Source: Echinarachnius parma
Taxonomy: Eukaryota; Echinodermata; Echinoidea; Clypeasteroida; Echinarachniidae
Assembly (NCBI GenBank): GCA_037951105.1
Contig: JBAMJV010008285.1
Span: 62,001-126,000, forward strand
Length of the DNA: 64,000 nucleotides
Reading direction: 5' to 3'
The notes under the pieces: generated by a model
The model's database searches: none
What the model was told of the DNA's origin: nothing
What the model saw: only the letters and a program-made list of their open reading frames with translations
Part shown: positions 50,901 through 61,697 of the stretch, piece after piece
Numbering within the stretch: position 1 is the stretch's first letter
Layout: the number at the start of each line of letters is the position of its first letter
Position numbers and translations under genes: made by a program

Positions 50901-53900
50901 TCCTCCTGTAACACAGTCACCTCGGACAGGATGCTTGCATCTCCCTCACTCAGCCTCGCTGCCTCCTGCACTGGGAAGTAGCACTCCCTCATACACCTAG
51001 ATATAGGAAACAGCAATATAAAACAAAAATGCACAAAAGAAACTGTTGTGAGAAAATCCTGGTGGAAAAGTGCTGAAAAATGCTTCTATAGTGTAGAAAC
51101 ACTACTCATCTTCCTCCCCCTGCATTCCCCCAGTGGATTTACTATCCCTTAGGTTTGCGTCAGGTAAACCAGTGCTCGAAATTAGCATAGGCCCGCTGGC
51201 CCGGGGCCACTAAAAGTTAGCTTCGGGCCACCAAATGTCATTGATCCTAAATTCTACTGGCCCATTCGGGCAAGCAAATATAGCAGAATTTGTTATGTTT
51301 TTTCTTTGTTTGGGGCCACCAGATTAAGGTTTCAGCTAGGCCACTCAAAGTTGAAAATCTTGTTTTTACTTGCCCGACTGGGCCACAAGGCAAAAAGGTT
51401 AATTTTTAGCGTTGGGTAAACAGAGTTTTTTTACTGTTGAGTGTGTGGGGGGGGGGGGGGGGGGGGGGGGGATTGGTTTCTGATATATACCGCCATTACT
51501 AGGGCCTTGTATGGTTAGACCACTGGTCTAGAAATCTGGAGGTCTCCAGGGCCCCGTTGCAGAAAGAGATACAATCGATTGTAAATCAGATCATGTGTTC
51601 TGAATGCGCAAATCTGATTGGTTGAAACGTGCAAATGTTCTGACTTACAATAAATTGTAACTTAATTACAATCGATCGTATCTCTTTCTGCAACGGGGGC
51701 CTGGTCAATCTCTGGCGAGGCCCAATTTTCTTTGCTCATTATCAATTTCAATTTTTCAATTTCATTTATTCCATTCGTCATATAAAAACACACATAATTA
51801 TAACATTGATATTTACAGATAAGTAAAGAACATACAAATAACAAAGAAAGATAAACACAAAATACAATTATATATATACGAATGAGGAAACCGGCAAGAA
51901 AGAACATTTAAGTCTTATATGGTGCTGGTCCCTTATGATATAATAAATAATGTTGCCCTTACCTAACACTTAACACCTTACACCTAACAACTAACACCTA
52001 ACACCTAACACCTAACACCTGATTATAAACAAATAATAACATGCTTATCACATAAAATGCAATTGTTTGTATCTCCTTTTAAATGTATTCAAAGTTGGGC
52101 TTAATTTTACATGAAGAGGTAATTCATTCCATAAAATTGGTCCTTTAAAGAAAATTGAGTTTTTAGAAACAGAAGTTTTAATAAGTGGTATATGGAAATG
52201 TGACGATTGCCTAGTTCCATATGAATGTATTTCAAAATTCAAATGAAATTTATTTGAAAGACTAGCGGGGATAATACCTTTATGACATATCATTTATGGA
52301 GTTCAACACGGTACAATTAGCCTCACCTGTAGCAGTCTTTGTACTCTCCATCCTGCCATGCGGTCAGACCCTCATGAAAGACTACTGTAGCAAACTGCAC
52401 GTAGCCTCCTGCCTTGAGCTTACAGTCTGGAGTCGAGGCTAGCACATCGCTGAACCCACCTATTCTCTCTGTAAATGAGCAAAGAATTAGGATTGAACCA
52501 ATCATTCAGACATTACAATAATGTTGTGTCATTTGAGTTGCATCTAGACAACTCAGGGCTAGCAAGCAAATGCTGACATGCTAATGCATATATATCATCT
52601 CTAGATGCAGTATGACATAGAAATTATTGTATGGCATGTTCATGATCATACTGCTAATGCTAGTAAAGTATGGATAATGCCTAACAGAGATCCTTCATTA
52701 AAACAAATATGTAGAAAAGTTGCATTGCATTTTGTCCATATTTATTCTTCAAATCATAAAAATTAATAACCATTCATAGCGCTGGATGAGTGTATCATGC
52801 AGTCATACACAATGCTAAGTCTCACAGGAATAAAAAAATTCATTTTGGACTATTAGTGTTAGGTCCCAAAGATAAGTAATATAGTTAGGCGAATTCCCTT
52901 TCAAATGCTGGACAGTGACCTTAGTCATTAATCTTTGACCACATTAGTTTCCTCTCCCTTTTAGCACTTGGCCCTAAATAGTTATATACATAATCTCCCT
53001 GTGGGACTTATTAAAGTCACCGTTATAGAACCCCAGTGTTCCTTTGAACTTGGACACAGGAACAAACATAGATAACTGTATTCCCCCAACCCAGAAAGCT
53101 TTGATAAAGAATATGATAACTTGTTGGGAGGTCGACTTAGAGACTTGTTTAGTTTTGGGATGAACACAATATATTTGATGGTCGGCTTTCTGGCTAATGT
53201 TATGAATCAAATACAACTTGAAAGGAGACTTTTGTTGATAAGGAGATTAGTGATGATAAACATCATCACTACAGGACTTTCTTTGTTCTAAGAATGGACC
53301 TTTATTCCTTGTTATAGTTTGATGTATTTAAGTGGCAGCGAGGAAGCCACACCCCCTGTGCACCCCTTGTTTGCACTACCCTATTCACGCCCCCTTTTAC
53401 CCCTGGTTATAATGCTGTGTGTAGAGTAACTAGCACATTCTGTTTCTGGTCTTTGTGATGACTAGAGATCATTCAAGTTCTGGAGTTCGAACGAGTTGCA
53501 CTCGATTTTCTGACTCTGGATTCGAGATGATGTTTCTCGAGATGATGTTTCTCGAGATACATGTTCTATATACGCCATTGAAATAAAGTGAACTATTGCA
53601 ACGATATATAATGTGTCAATTTGCATTGATTAAGTCTAGAATGAGTACGAACATAAGAACATAACATTATTTTTTCCTATTTGAAAAAGAATTCTGAAAT
53701 TTTCAGGAAAAATGCCATGGCAAGTATTTGATGCAGTAGACAAGTGTCTGGACCTAAAGGGATCCAGTAACTTTTTTCCAAATCCACCAAATGCTTAACC
53801 CTAAAAAGGCCGGGCTATTTGAGTTCTTTCTACGGCCGGGGGGGGGGGGGGGGGCCATTATGGCCCCCCTTAAGATCTTGGCCGATTGCCGTGAAAATGT

Positions 53901-56900
53901 GCACGCATGTTAAGTGAAGTGTAAAGAATACAATGGTAATTTTAATTTTTTCAAAAATGTATTAATTTGCATATTTATGGTAATTTATGCAAATAAAGTC
54001 ATAAAATTCATATTTGTACCCATGAATCATATATTCTTCATAATTAAACATTGGTTTTCAATACATATGTTCTTTAGACCATGTAGAATAATAATACAAC
54101 AAAAGAATTTGGAAGAGCCAAGTTCTTCCTTATGTTCTCTATTTTGTTTATAATTTCTTATGTATTTCTTTGTTTTTTTTACTTATGTATTTTATTGTTT
54201 TTGTTGTTTATTTTATTTCCAACTATAATTCAACTATTTTGAACACCAAAACAAACACCTAACATGTAATCAAGACCAAATAACCAATATCTCTTTTTAC
54301 GAAAACTGATATTTCCATGTTTTGTACACAAATCACGAAATTTAGCGATTTTCAGGCTGACATGCATAGACAAAAGGTCACGTGACTTCGTAACGGTAGG
54401 TCCGATTTTCAAGTCAACAAGTCATCTTTACGCGTTCCGGAGCAATACAAAAATTGCGGAGGGGGGGCCATAATGCCCCCCCCCCCCCCCCCCGGCCTTA
54501 TTAGGGTTAAAGGTAAAGGCCAGTTTTGGAAACGCTCCCCTCTAAAAACAATGAAATGGAAGCTCTTATTACCAATAATGTGAAAGAATATAATTGTACT
54601 AATATAGGATTATCCAAATTTGGCCAAGAAACCGCCTACTAATTGATATATTTGTAAAATTATAACTTGATCTGCTGCAGATAGAGATCGCCAACTCCGG
54701 AATCGCCCATAAGCTAGTACAATGACCACGTGCGAGTACACGAGGTGTTCGTTTTTACGGGCTTGTCCCCAGCTTGTCGATATCTCCCCCCAGCGCTAGC
54801 GGCGTGGACAGGTCCGAACTGGCGGTGGATTTATAAACTTCACAGGCGGATATTGGATTTCTTCCGATATTTCTGTATTTAATGATGCTTAGGTTCCGAT
54901 TTTAAAGGGACTTAGTAACATTGTCCAAATCCTCAAAATAAAATTGTAATTCTAGCGGTTCCTTTATACCTTGTTGTATTCGTATTAACAATAAAATCAT
55001 GGGACAGCTTTCGGTTTTTCGAATTTCCCTTTCATTACAAAGATATGTATGATTGAAGTATTTAGATAAGAAAATCTCCGGGCGAGATTTTCATCCCTGT
55101 ACAAAGTGAATGTAGTGAGTTGGTGAATATCACCCAATATCACTTTGCATTTTCGCTCATTACTTGGCCATACATTGTCCATTTGACCTGAAATTTTCAC
55201 ACAATACCCTGAGGACATATGAGATAACAACAGTATACATTGCATCAACCATTCATCAGTTTTTGCACATCTCAACAAAGTTACTAGATCCCTTTAACAC
55301 ACAAGCCCTATTTCAATACTTATTCAACAATAATGATCAATATAGATGTATTCGGCTTCTTTCCCAAAACTGGAATTCATCTTTAATCTTCATGCATTTT
55401 ATGTTTCTCTAACTAAATAGAAGTATGAAGCAGCTTTGTTGTTTTAAACTTTCCACTGCATTTTTGCACATTTCTTATTTAATTTGAACAAATATGTTAA
55501 TTTCAACTGTGTAAAACCCTGCATACATTACAACAATGAGTCAGCAAATAACACTTTCATGCTCATTACTTGACCATTCAACATAATTAATTTATCATGA
55601 AAATGCACACATCATGCACTCAGTGGACATATCATACTCAGACGTAATACAAATGCTATCTATGATTCAACCCTTTGTAATTCATGTGTCTACATACAAT
55701 ACTAGAAGTGTATTTGTTGCTTTGTGGCCAAATCAGGCAGGTCAAAACAATTTCTTCCAATTCTAGTGGCCCCAAACAAAGTTTAAAAAAACATAAGTTT
55801 GGTTATATTTGGGCCAGTGGAATTAATTATCAATGAACTTTGGTGACCTGAAGCTATCTTTTGTGGCCCGGCCCCCTGGCCAAATAAGCCTGTGCCAATG
55901 TTGAGCCCTGGTTTATATTGTAGATCCTTTTCACACATGCATAATCACAGCTGATGAAAGGTGAATGAACTGTAGTAAACAAGCTAATTGTTCACATTGA
56001 GGTTGTTTGAACTATACAATGTCCAACTCATCAAATAAATCCCTTTGATCAGAGTTCAGAGTCAAGTGTAGTTATTTGTTGCCACTATTTCATTTCATTT
56101 CATTTCATTTATTTTGCAACTTCAAAACATAACATAAATACAAAACAATTATTTAACAACATATAATACAAATCATGAATATCACAATTGTGCTTAAGTA
56201 CATTAAACAATTGTATAAAAAATAAGTAAATAAAGAATAACTATACAACATAATAGTATACAGTATAGAGTGCAGAAGCCATGACGTCATAAAAATCAAT
56301 TTTTAGAATTTTCAAATTTGGACTTCATTTTCCGAAAGAGCACAAGAAATTATGTCCAAATACCGAAAATCAATTGAATATGTTAAGTATTGGCTGAGAT
56401 ATGCCCATCCGAATGAATTTTTTGTCAATAGGCAATCAGTGTTATAGTGCTCTGGTTCATAACTTTATGAACCAGAGCACTATAACACTGATTGCCCATT
56501 GAAGTAAAATTCATTCGGATGGGCATATCTCAGATAATACTAAACATATTTAATTGATTTTCGGTATTTGGACATTATTTTTGATGCTCTTTCGGAAAAT
56601 GAAGTTCAAATTAGACAATTTTGAAAATAGATTTTTGATGACATCACACTTCACCACTCTATAGTAGGAACGTTGCATGGGAAGTCACAATAAGCTGCAA
56701 GCTTGATAGCGTGACTCCCCAAAGAAAAATTAATGTAAGCTTAAATTATGTATACAACCTATGACATATGGGATAGAGAGAAAGAAAAGAAAGTAAGGAG
56801 AAGGAAGTGGTGCAAGTGCAAATAATTAAAGTACACGCTAGCCCTTGAAAACCATATACTAATTTATACAAAATATGAAAATATCTAACAAATTACTCAT

Positions 56901-59900
56901 TCAATTATACAAAATATCATTAAATTACAAAAACGCAAGTTCACTGCCATCATAACACTATACAGGGAATGAAACTTATAAATCAATTTTATTTTAAATA
57001 TTGATTCAGCACAATATCTTTTATCCTTCTTTTAAATGAATTTAGAAAGGTTATTTGTTTTATAAATTCAGGCAAAGTATTCCATATATCAGGCCCATGG
57101 TGTCGTATTGACTTATGAGCTAATACTATTTTAGGGTTATTCAGATGAATATTATGACATGTACGTGTTAAATGAGAGTGTATATTTTCATTTAAAACAA
57201 AATAATCATCAAAAACAGGGGGAAGTAATTTTTTAAAGTATTTAAACATAAATACCGCTATTTGTAATGTGTTAATATCATAAACTTTAAGAATATTCAA
57301 TTGATAAAATAAACTATCTGTATGCGCTAAATATAAAGATTTAGTACAAATTCTGACTGCTTTCTTTTGTAAAAGAACAATTTTATCAAGATTTGTTTTA
57401 CTACAATTTCCCCAAACAATATTGCAATAATTAATATACGGTAAAATAAGAGTATTATACAACATAACAAGAGAATGTTGTAAAAGTAAGTATTTAGTTT
57501 TATAAAGTATACCAATACCTTTCGCTATGAGGGATGTTATATAACAAACGTGTTGATTCCATGTTAAATGTTTATCGATAATAATACCAAGGAATTTATT
57601 CACTACTCCTAAAAGCTATTTATTCTTTCCCTTCACTAATCCATCCGGCTCTAATCCACAGTCCTGCTTCTCAAAGGGGGATTACTGATCACAAGGTAGG
57701 CATAAGTGGAGTGAAAGAATGAATAGCTTCTCAAGAGGGATTACTGACCATTAAAGGGGTAGTCCGGGCCTGATATAACTATTCGTTTTTTGAATAAGCA
57801 GAACAAGACGAATGATTGGTGAAAATTTGATCAAAATCGGACAAGAAACACGGGAGTTATACCTGTTTGAACATTATGTAATAATGAGCGATCGTTTCAA
57901 AATTGCCGCCATATGCAACCTCATTCACGAGCACCTCGCCATGGCTTTAGTACATGAAAATACACTTATTTCTCATTTTTCGATGCTAAAAATTAACTTT
58001 TCTCTCCTTTTTTCACGAATTCATAAAAGAATATCGACGGGGCAACCTCATTTGAATGTGTAAGCTCATAAATTTGCTTTGTTATGAAGAAAATTTAAAT
58101 TTTGTTAAATTTCCATGTAGAAGTCAAAATGGCTGCAGCTCGCAAGTGACGTCACGATCGATAGCAATTGCGAACGATACTAAAAATCGGAGCAAAGTTC
58201 GTCCTGTCATAACTTTTGTATTGCTTTTCCGTTTTGGCTCAAATTTTCGATCCCGATTCTTCATATTCACCTCATTTTATAGCAAATATCACATTTCTGG
58301 GGTGGAATTCCTCTTTAAGCCTAGCTCTTTCAATGTCAATGTAATATTTTGCTTGGCCTAATTGTGGTCAATAAGTTTAACATAACAGTTTATATGATCT
58401 ATATAGAAGAAAGCAAATGATAGCTACAGGCTGACTGTGGCTGGAATGCCCCTTTGAGATATAGGATATGAACATGTATTTACATAATTAAAGAAATATA
58501 AATTCTGCAATCAAGTGGTTTTGTAAAAGAAAGGAAAAACTATAATTAGCAAAACCAACCTGCCTGATGTTGGCAAATTTGTGCTAAAATGTGGGAAGTC
58601 ACAGAATGAATGGTACATATCTAAAATTAGCAAGGTATATATTGCATTGAGTGTGAGAAAGGAGTTGCAGTAAAAATGAGCAACAAGCCAACAACACAAA
58701 AATAACATGTCTGAAAATCATTCATAAGGGTTAATGTTTTTCTGTTTTAGGGGAAACCAAAATTCTATAGTTTCATTTAACTTGCCAATTGGTCCAACAG
58801 TATACAAAAAAAGTTTGATTCTAGCCTTGTATTTTAGTCTTGGACTATAAGTATTGCCATCATATAAATCCCAAGTTACAGCTCTAAGAATAAACAAACA
58901 CGCCTAATCTCTCACCTTCAGACCCAAATTCTGCGAGCCATTCAGCACATTCCTTGAGACATCTGTCCCAACTCTCCTCCAGTTGGTTTGACCAGGCCGC
59001 CCCCTTGCAGTGTCTCCTGGTGTATGCCATGCACAGGTGCTTCAGGGCTACCTTGAACTGTCTCTGGATTACCTGTTACAGAAAGTTTAAATTCCATGGT
59101 GAAACATATGTAGGTACATTAATTCTACAGACTTTACAATTCACATATTAAATTTGTTCAACTACACTTAATTTAATACTGGTTAGTATTCAAGAATCTT
59201 CATAGTTGGAGGGGGCAGCAACAAGTGTAATTTCCATGGCAAAACATAGTTACTTAAATTCTACAGTTCAAGTTCAACTCAACTTCTCTTAATGCAAATC
59301 AATGTTTATATTTCCAATTTAAAACTGGTACCAAGTATTTTAAGTACATGCAAGCATCTTCAGAGTTGGAGGAGGCAGCTACACTACGAAAAAATTTGAT
59401 GCAATTTTGTTTCTTTTTAAAGGGATCTAGTGAGTTTGTTGAAATGTGCATGAAGTGATGAATGGTGAAGTGATGAATGGTAAATTGCTGTGATATGTCC
59501 ACTGAGTAATGTATGAACATTGCAAGTTGAATGGATATTATATGGCCAAGTAATGAGCGAAAATGCAAAGTGATATTCAAAAACTCATTGCACTGACTTT
59601 GAACAGTTACATATATTCTGTCCAGTGGATAATTACAAATCCGAACAAACCCAAATCTGTCAATGCTTCTATTGGTAATCTGAATACAACAAGGTGAACC
59701 ACTAGAGTTCTCAGTAAGATTTGTGGATTTGGACAATGTTAGTACTAGATCCCTTTACTATCGGGTCAAATTTTAATTTTTGTCCCACCTTTTCAACTTT
59801 TGTGTCACTGGTTGGGAGAATTAATTGTATGGCAACTATTTTCAGCTAAGATATCGAAACCTGGTGATTTTGTCTGATGTTGCATTTAAAAGCATAGATT

Positions 59901-60324
59901 ATGTTTCATTTCAAATGTGAGTTTTATATTTGAAATGTTGCATAAAATTAAACTCTTTATGATAAAGTTTTGTAATGACTCATTTCAAATGGGGTGCTGT
60001 ATTTTTAAAATTGTAAATGTTGCATTTAAATTTCTAAGATTTTATCTCAAATGTTGCATTTAAAATTCATATTCACCTCGTCATCCTCCTCCGACCCTCT
60101 TTCCATGAACACACAAGCCATCCTCCACGACGCCATGCCGACGTTCTTACAGGCGGACGCTGCATCATCCTGGGTGTCACTGCAAGCAAGAGCGTTGCGG
60201 TAACATTTCACTGCATTCTCCAGCCTGCTGATCCTAATGGTCGTCCAAAGTCATCCGTCGCCGATTTGAAGAACACGTTCCCCCTTTCTCTCTGCCTCTT
60301 GGAGTTGGAACACGGCTCGGCCAT
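47378..60324 (-). CDS. TPR-like protein with C-terminal J-domain-like segment and Ser/Glu tail; frame break in exon 1
   Basis: Seven coding exons (minus strand): 60077-60324, 58916-59072, 52327-52468, 50851-50996, 49781-49944, 49039-49129, 47378-47967. Junctions are GT-AG and phases agree from exon 2 to the stop. The predicted protein is about 512 residues. Exons 1-6 are mostly alpha-helical with TPR-like pairs such as RLENAVKCYRNALACS, ACKNVGMASWRMA, AIAYSRMGRVYGK and YYKRAIELALSM. Exon 7 has a charged coiled-coil stretch, then a J-domain-like segment with HYHPDK (HPD at about 407-409) and WFYFSSEITKCLNRRYSCIK, and a Ser/Glu tail over the last 65 residues. TPR plus J suggests a co-chaperone or scaffold, but no orthologue name is claimed. 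Exon 1 is one base short (or two long) of frame near 60240-60260. The other six exons are fully open, so sequence error or a recent lesion is likelier than an old pseudogene. Confidence 0.82.
47388..47575 (+). repeat. (GACTCG)n coding hexamer repeat in TPR/J exon 7
   Basis: GACTCG and GTCTCG hexamers; on the minus strand they encode the Ser-Glu tail. Prone to length change. Confidence 0.9.
48333..49007 (-). mobile_element. Helentron-like element C, same family as B, in TPR/J intron 6
   Basis: The same 5' hairpin, CCGT microsatellite, three to four diverged core units, 3' hairpin and CTAG as element B, but in the opposite orientation. It is again flanked by T on both sides (reading the minus strand). 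It is shorter because it has fewer core units. Confidence 0.82.
49039..49129 (-). CDS. TPR/J gene exon 6
   Basis: Acceptor TTCTGCAG, donor GTAAGC, 91 bases, phase 0 to 1. It encodes VLKMESRGKDYYKRAIELAL and SMTPRTFHGV. Three further copies, at different stages of decay, lie upstream in the intron; one (49223-49304) still has usable splice sites. Confidence 0.87.
49223..49304 (-). CDS. Candidate alternative copy of TPR/J exon 6
   Basis: An 82-base paralogue of exon 6, about 175 bases upstream in the intron. The acceptor TTCGGCAG is intact, the frame is open (NLRMGSQWKDHYKRAIEFAL) and a weak donor GTTTGC after 49223 gives phase 0 to 1, exactly as in exon 6. It could therefore replace exon 6 in frame; including both would shift the frame. 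It may also be a dead duplicate. Confidence 0.35.
49380..49640 (-). pseudogene. Two dead tandem copies of TPR/J exon 6
   Basis: The copy near 49380-49460 reads DLKMESQGKDYCK then a stop, and has a second stop further on. The copy near 49560-49635 reads VLKMES and is then frameshifted. Flanking intron sequence is duplicated with them, so these are tandem DNA duplications, not retrocopies. Confidence 0.75.
49781..49944 (-). CDS. TPR/J gene exon 5
   Basis: Acceptor TGTTTCTAG, donor GTGAGT, 164 bases, phase 1 to 0. It encodes ESELQDQEEWNTDMVWTVMD, AAMLCRDKDLEQEAIAYSRM and GRVYGK, a clear TPR-like unit. Two decayed copies of its 5' half lie upstream in the intron, at about 50110-50182 and 50290-50356. 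Confidence 0.88.
50110..50182 (-). pseudogene. Decayed copy of the 5' half of TPR/J exon 5
   Basis: It keeps the acceptor TTGCTAG and reads SELQNPEEWNTEIIWTAID before a stop, against SELQDQEEWNTDMVWTVMD in the real exon. No donor in the correct phase is visible. Confidence 0.75.
50290..50356 (-). pseudogene. Second decayed copy of the 5' half of TPR/J exon 5
   Basis: Acceptor GCGGCTAG, reading NIMMENELQDQEQLNADRSE, then a stop after one more Leu. It lies about 174 bases from the first decayed copy. Confidence 0.7.
50851..50996 (-). CDS. TPR/J gene exon 4
   Basis: Acceptor TATATCTAG, donor GTGGGT, 146 bases, phase 2 to 1. It encodes CYFPVQEAARLSEGDASILS and DVYIHTCVAESSMARAT. Confidence 0.85.
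51173..51412 (+). mobile_element. Second copy of the GGGCCAC-rich MITE
   Basis: Very similar to 8011-8246 along its whole length (TGCTCGAAATTAGCATAGGC start, TTAATTTTTAGCG end). Lies in TPR/J intron 3. Confidence 0.7.
51547..51703 (+). mobile_element. Short palindromic MITE, CAGGGCCCCGTTGCAGAAAG ends
   Basis: Both ends carry CCCCGTTGCAGAAAGAGATA followed by ACAATCGAT as inverted repeats of about 40 bases. A diverged copy is at 37154-37316. Confidence 0.75.
51745..52300 (-). mobile_element. 5'-truncated LINE 3' end (CR1/L2-like reverse transcriptase)
   Basis: The minus-strand ORF 52048-52293 reads HSYGTRQSSHFHIPLIKTSV, FFKGPILWNELPLHVK and LNTFKRRYKQLHF, the typical C-terminal end of CR1/L2/Jockey-like reverse transcriptases. 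It ends towards a GAAAT-rich tail near 51745. It includes a TAACACC heptamer repeat at 51965-52020. Lies in TPR/J intron 3. Confidence 0.75.
52327..52468 (-). CDS. TPR/J gene exon 3
   Basis: Acceptor CATTTACAG, donor GTGAGG, 142 bases, phase 1 to 2. It encodes KAGGYVQFATVVFHEGLTAW and DGEYKDCYR, a TPR-like helix pair. A truncated LINE fragment sits about 30 bases downstream of the donor. Confidence 0.85.
52480..53790. other. TPR/J intron 2, right part, no feature
   Basis: AT-rich; a repeated TTTCTCGAGATGATG at 53530-53560 is the only structure seen. Confidence 0.45.
53799..54506 (+). mobile_element. TTAA-flanked element, piggyBac-like MITE
   Basis: TTAA at 53795-53798 and 54507-54510 flanks ends CCCTAAAAAGGCCGG and CCGGCCTTATTAGGG. 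Contains long G and C tracts near both ends. TTAA duplication with CCCT ends is the piggyBac pattern; no transposase is present. Confidence 0.7.
54902..55297 (+). mobile_element. MITE with TTAAAGGGA(C/T)(C/T)TAGTAAC ends, copy 1
   Basis: Starts TTAAAGGGACTTAGTAAC and ends GTTACTAGATCCCTTTAA. It shares ATTGTCCAAATCC and TTGCATTTTCGCTCATTACT with copy 2. Confidence 0.7.
55720..55912 (+). mobile_element. Degraded GGGCCAC-family copy
   Basis: Contains TAGTGGCCCCAAACAAAG, TTGTGGCCCGGCCCCCTGGCC and CCAATGTTGAGCCCTG. Confidence 0.45.
56090..57605 (-). mobile_element. 5'-truncated LINE reverse-transcriptase 3' end, 204 open codons
   Basis: The minus-strand ORF 56989-57603 starts in NKFLGIIIDKHLTWNQHV, the end of the RT palm, and runs through LPYINYCNIVWGNC, LLQKKAVRI and DIWNTLPEFIKQ to the stop. 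The 3' side reaches a (GAAAT)n tail near 56090. The fold-back at 56264-56663 lies inside this span. No endonuclease or RT catalytic FADD region is present, so it cannot move. Confidence 0.82.
56264..56663 (+). mobile_element. Fold-back element with about 190-bp arms
   Basis: Ends TATAGAGTG and CACTCTATA. Arms share ATTTTCCGAAAGAGC, CCAAATACCGAAAATCAATT, GAGATATGCCCATCCGAATG and AACCAGAGCACTATAACACT in inverted orientation around a spacer of about 8 bases at 56465. Lies in TPR/J intron 2. Confidence 0.8.
57751..58318 (+). mobile_element. MITE with TTAAAGGGGTAGTCC-like ends
   Basis: Starts TTAAAGGGGTAGTCCGGGCC and ends GGGGTGGAATTCCTCTTTAA. No transposase; the short ORFs inside are not supported. 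Confidence 0.6.
58916..59072 (-). CDS. TPR/J gene exon 2
   Basis: Acceptor TGTAACAG, donor GTGAGA, 157 bases, phase 0 to 1. It encodes a helical segment with QRQFKVALKHLCMAYTRRH and LEESWDRCLKECAEWLAEF. Confidence 0.85.
59417..59757 (-). mobile_element. Copy 2 of the TTAAAGGGA MITE, reversed
   Basis: Starts TTAAAGGGATCTAGTGAG and ends GTACTAGATCCCTTTA; the interior is the reverse complement of copy 1. The ORF over it is not a gene. Lies in TPR/J intron 1. Confidence 0.7.
60077..60324 (-). CDS. TPR/J gene exon 1 with internal one-base frameshift
   Basis: ATG at 60322-60324 opens MAEPCSNSKRQRERGNVFFK and continues to DDFGR. The frame then hits a stop, while the adjacent frame continues as RISRLENAVKCYRNALACS through GSEEDDE to the donor GTGAAT after 60077. 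No GT-AG intron fits between the two frames. A single missing base around 60240-60260 would restore frame with exon 2. Confidence 0.75.
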
Positions 60325-60364
60325 ATTTCTTTTCTATTTCCAAATACAATTACAAACAAAACAA

Positions 60365-61607
60365 AATAAACACACAAAAAAAAGTAACTCCCCCCTAATC
60401 AAAATAGCGTAACTTTTTAACAAATAGGGTTTGAGCAACATAACTTGGCAGGAATGTTTCTAAACTTATTGCCTAACGTCTCTGTGAAAATAACTTGATC
60501 CGCCATGCATGAGTGAGCACACATTAAAGGCAAAAATGTCACTTTTCAAAAGTCACAATTAGTCAAAAAGTGACAATTTTGCCTTTGATGTGTAGTCACT
60601 CATCCATGACTCGACGGACCAATTTCATTTTCACACAGAAGTTAGTCAATAAATGTAGGAACAATCCTGCCGAGTTATTTTGCTCAAAACCTTTTCGTTA
60701 AAAAGTTATGTTATTTGATTATTAAAGGGGGGACTTATTTTTGTGTTGGGTTTAATTGATCAGTATTGTTGGAATAAACTCAACAAAAAAGTAAGTCCCC
60801 TCCTGATTAGAATAACATAACTTTTTAACAAAATTTTTTTGAGCAAAATAACTCGGCAGGATTGTTTCTACACTAATTGACTAACTTCTGTGTGAAAATG
60901 AAATTAGTCCATCGAGCCATGCATGAGTGAGCACACATCAAAGGAAAGATTGGCACTTTGTGTGCTCAGTGCTCATTCATGCGTAACTCAATGGACCAAC
61001 TTCATTTTCACACAGAAGTTAGTCACACAGTGTAGAAACAATCCTGCCAAGTTATTTTGCTCAAAACATTTTTGTCAAAAAGTTACGCCATTTTGATTAG
61101 GGGGACTTACTTTTTTGTTGTGTTTAAGAATCATGCAAGCTTTTGTAATACACAGAACTAGAGCTGAGTCAAATCGAATGGCTATTCGATATCCGACCGT
61201 GAAGGTCGGATACCGAATACAAATTTTCGGATATGAATATCCGAAAAGAAAAAAAGAAAAAAAAAGAAAAAAAAAAAATATATCGTTTTTTTTTTTTTTT
61301 TTTTTTCCCCCCGTTTAATTTTGTTATCCCCATTCGATAGATTCGATCAGAAAATGGCACATTGAACCCTGCTTATATATTGCTAAAGTTAAAAGTTAAG
61401 GTATTTTACATAAATTACAAATAAACAAAACAAATAATAAACCAAAGCCTTGGTAAGAGGATTGTATAGTGAGTGCCAAATTTAGAAGAATCTATGATGA
61501 GATATCAAAGTATTTCATCTTGACAGCAGTTTGTACACTAACATCACACTGCACTGCCGATTCTAATTGAACAAAACGGACAGAATATTTATTTAAAAAA
61601 ATTATGG

Positions 61608-61697
<90 letters not shown>

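Noticed and set aside
51965..52022. Telomere-like TAACACC repeat
   Set aside because: The heptamer is imperfect, only about eight units, not the TTAGGG repeat, and sits within a LINE fragment inside an intron.
57751..58361. Two ORFs of 83 and 101 codons
   Set aside because: Both lie in a MITE with TTAAAGG ends, with no family resemblance and no splice support.
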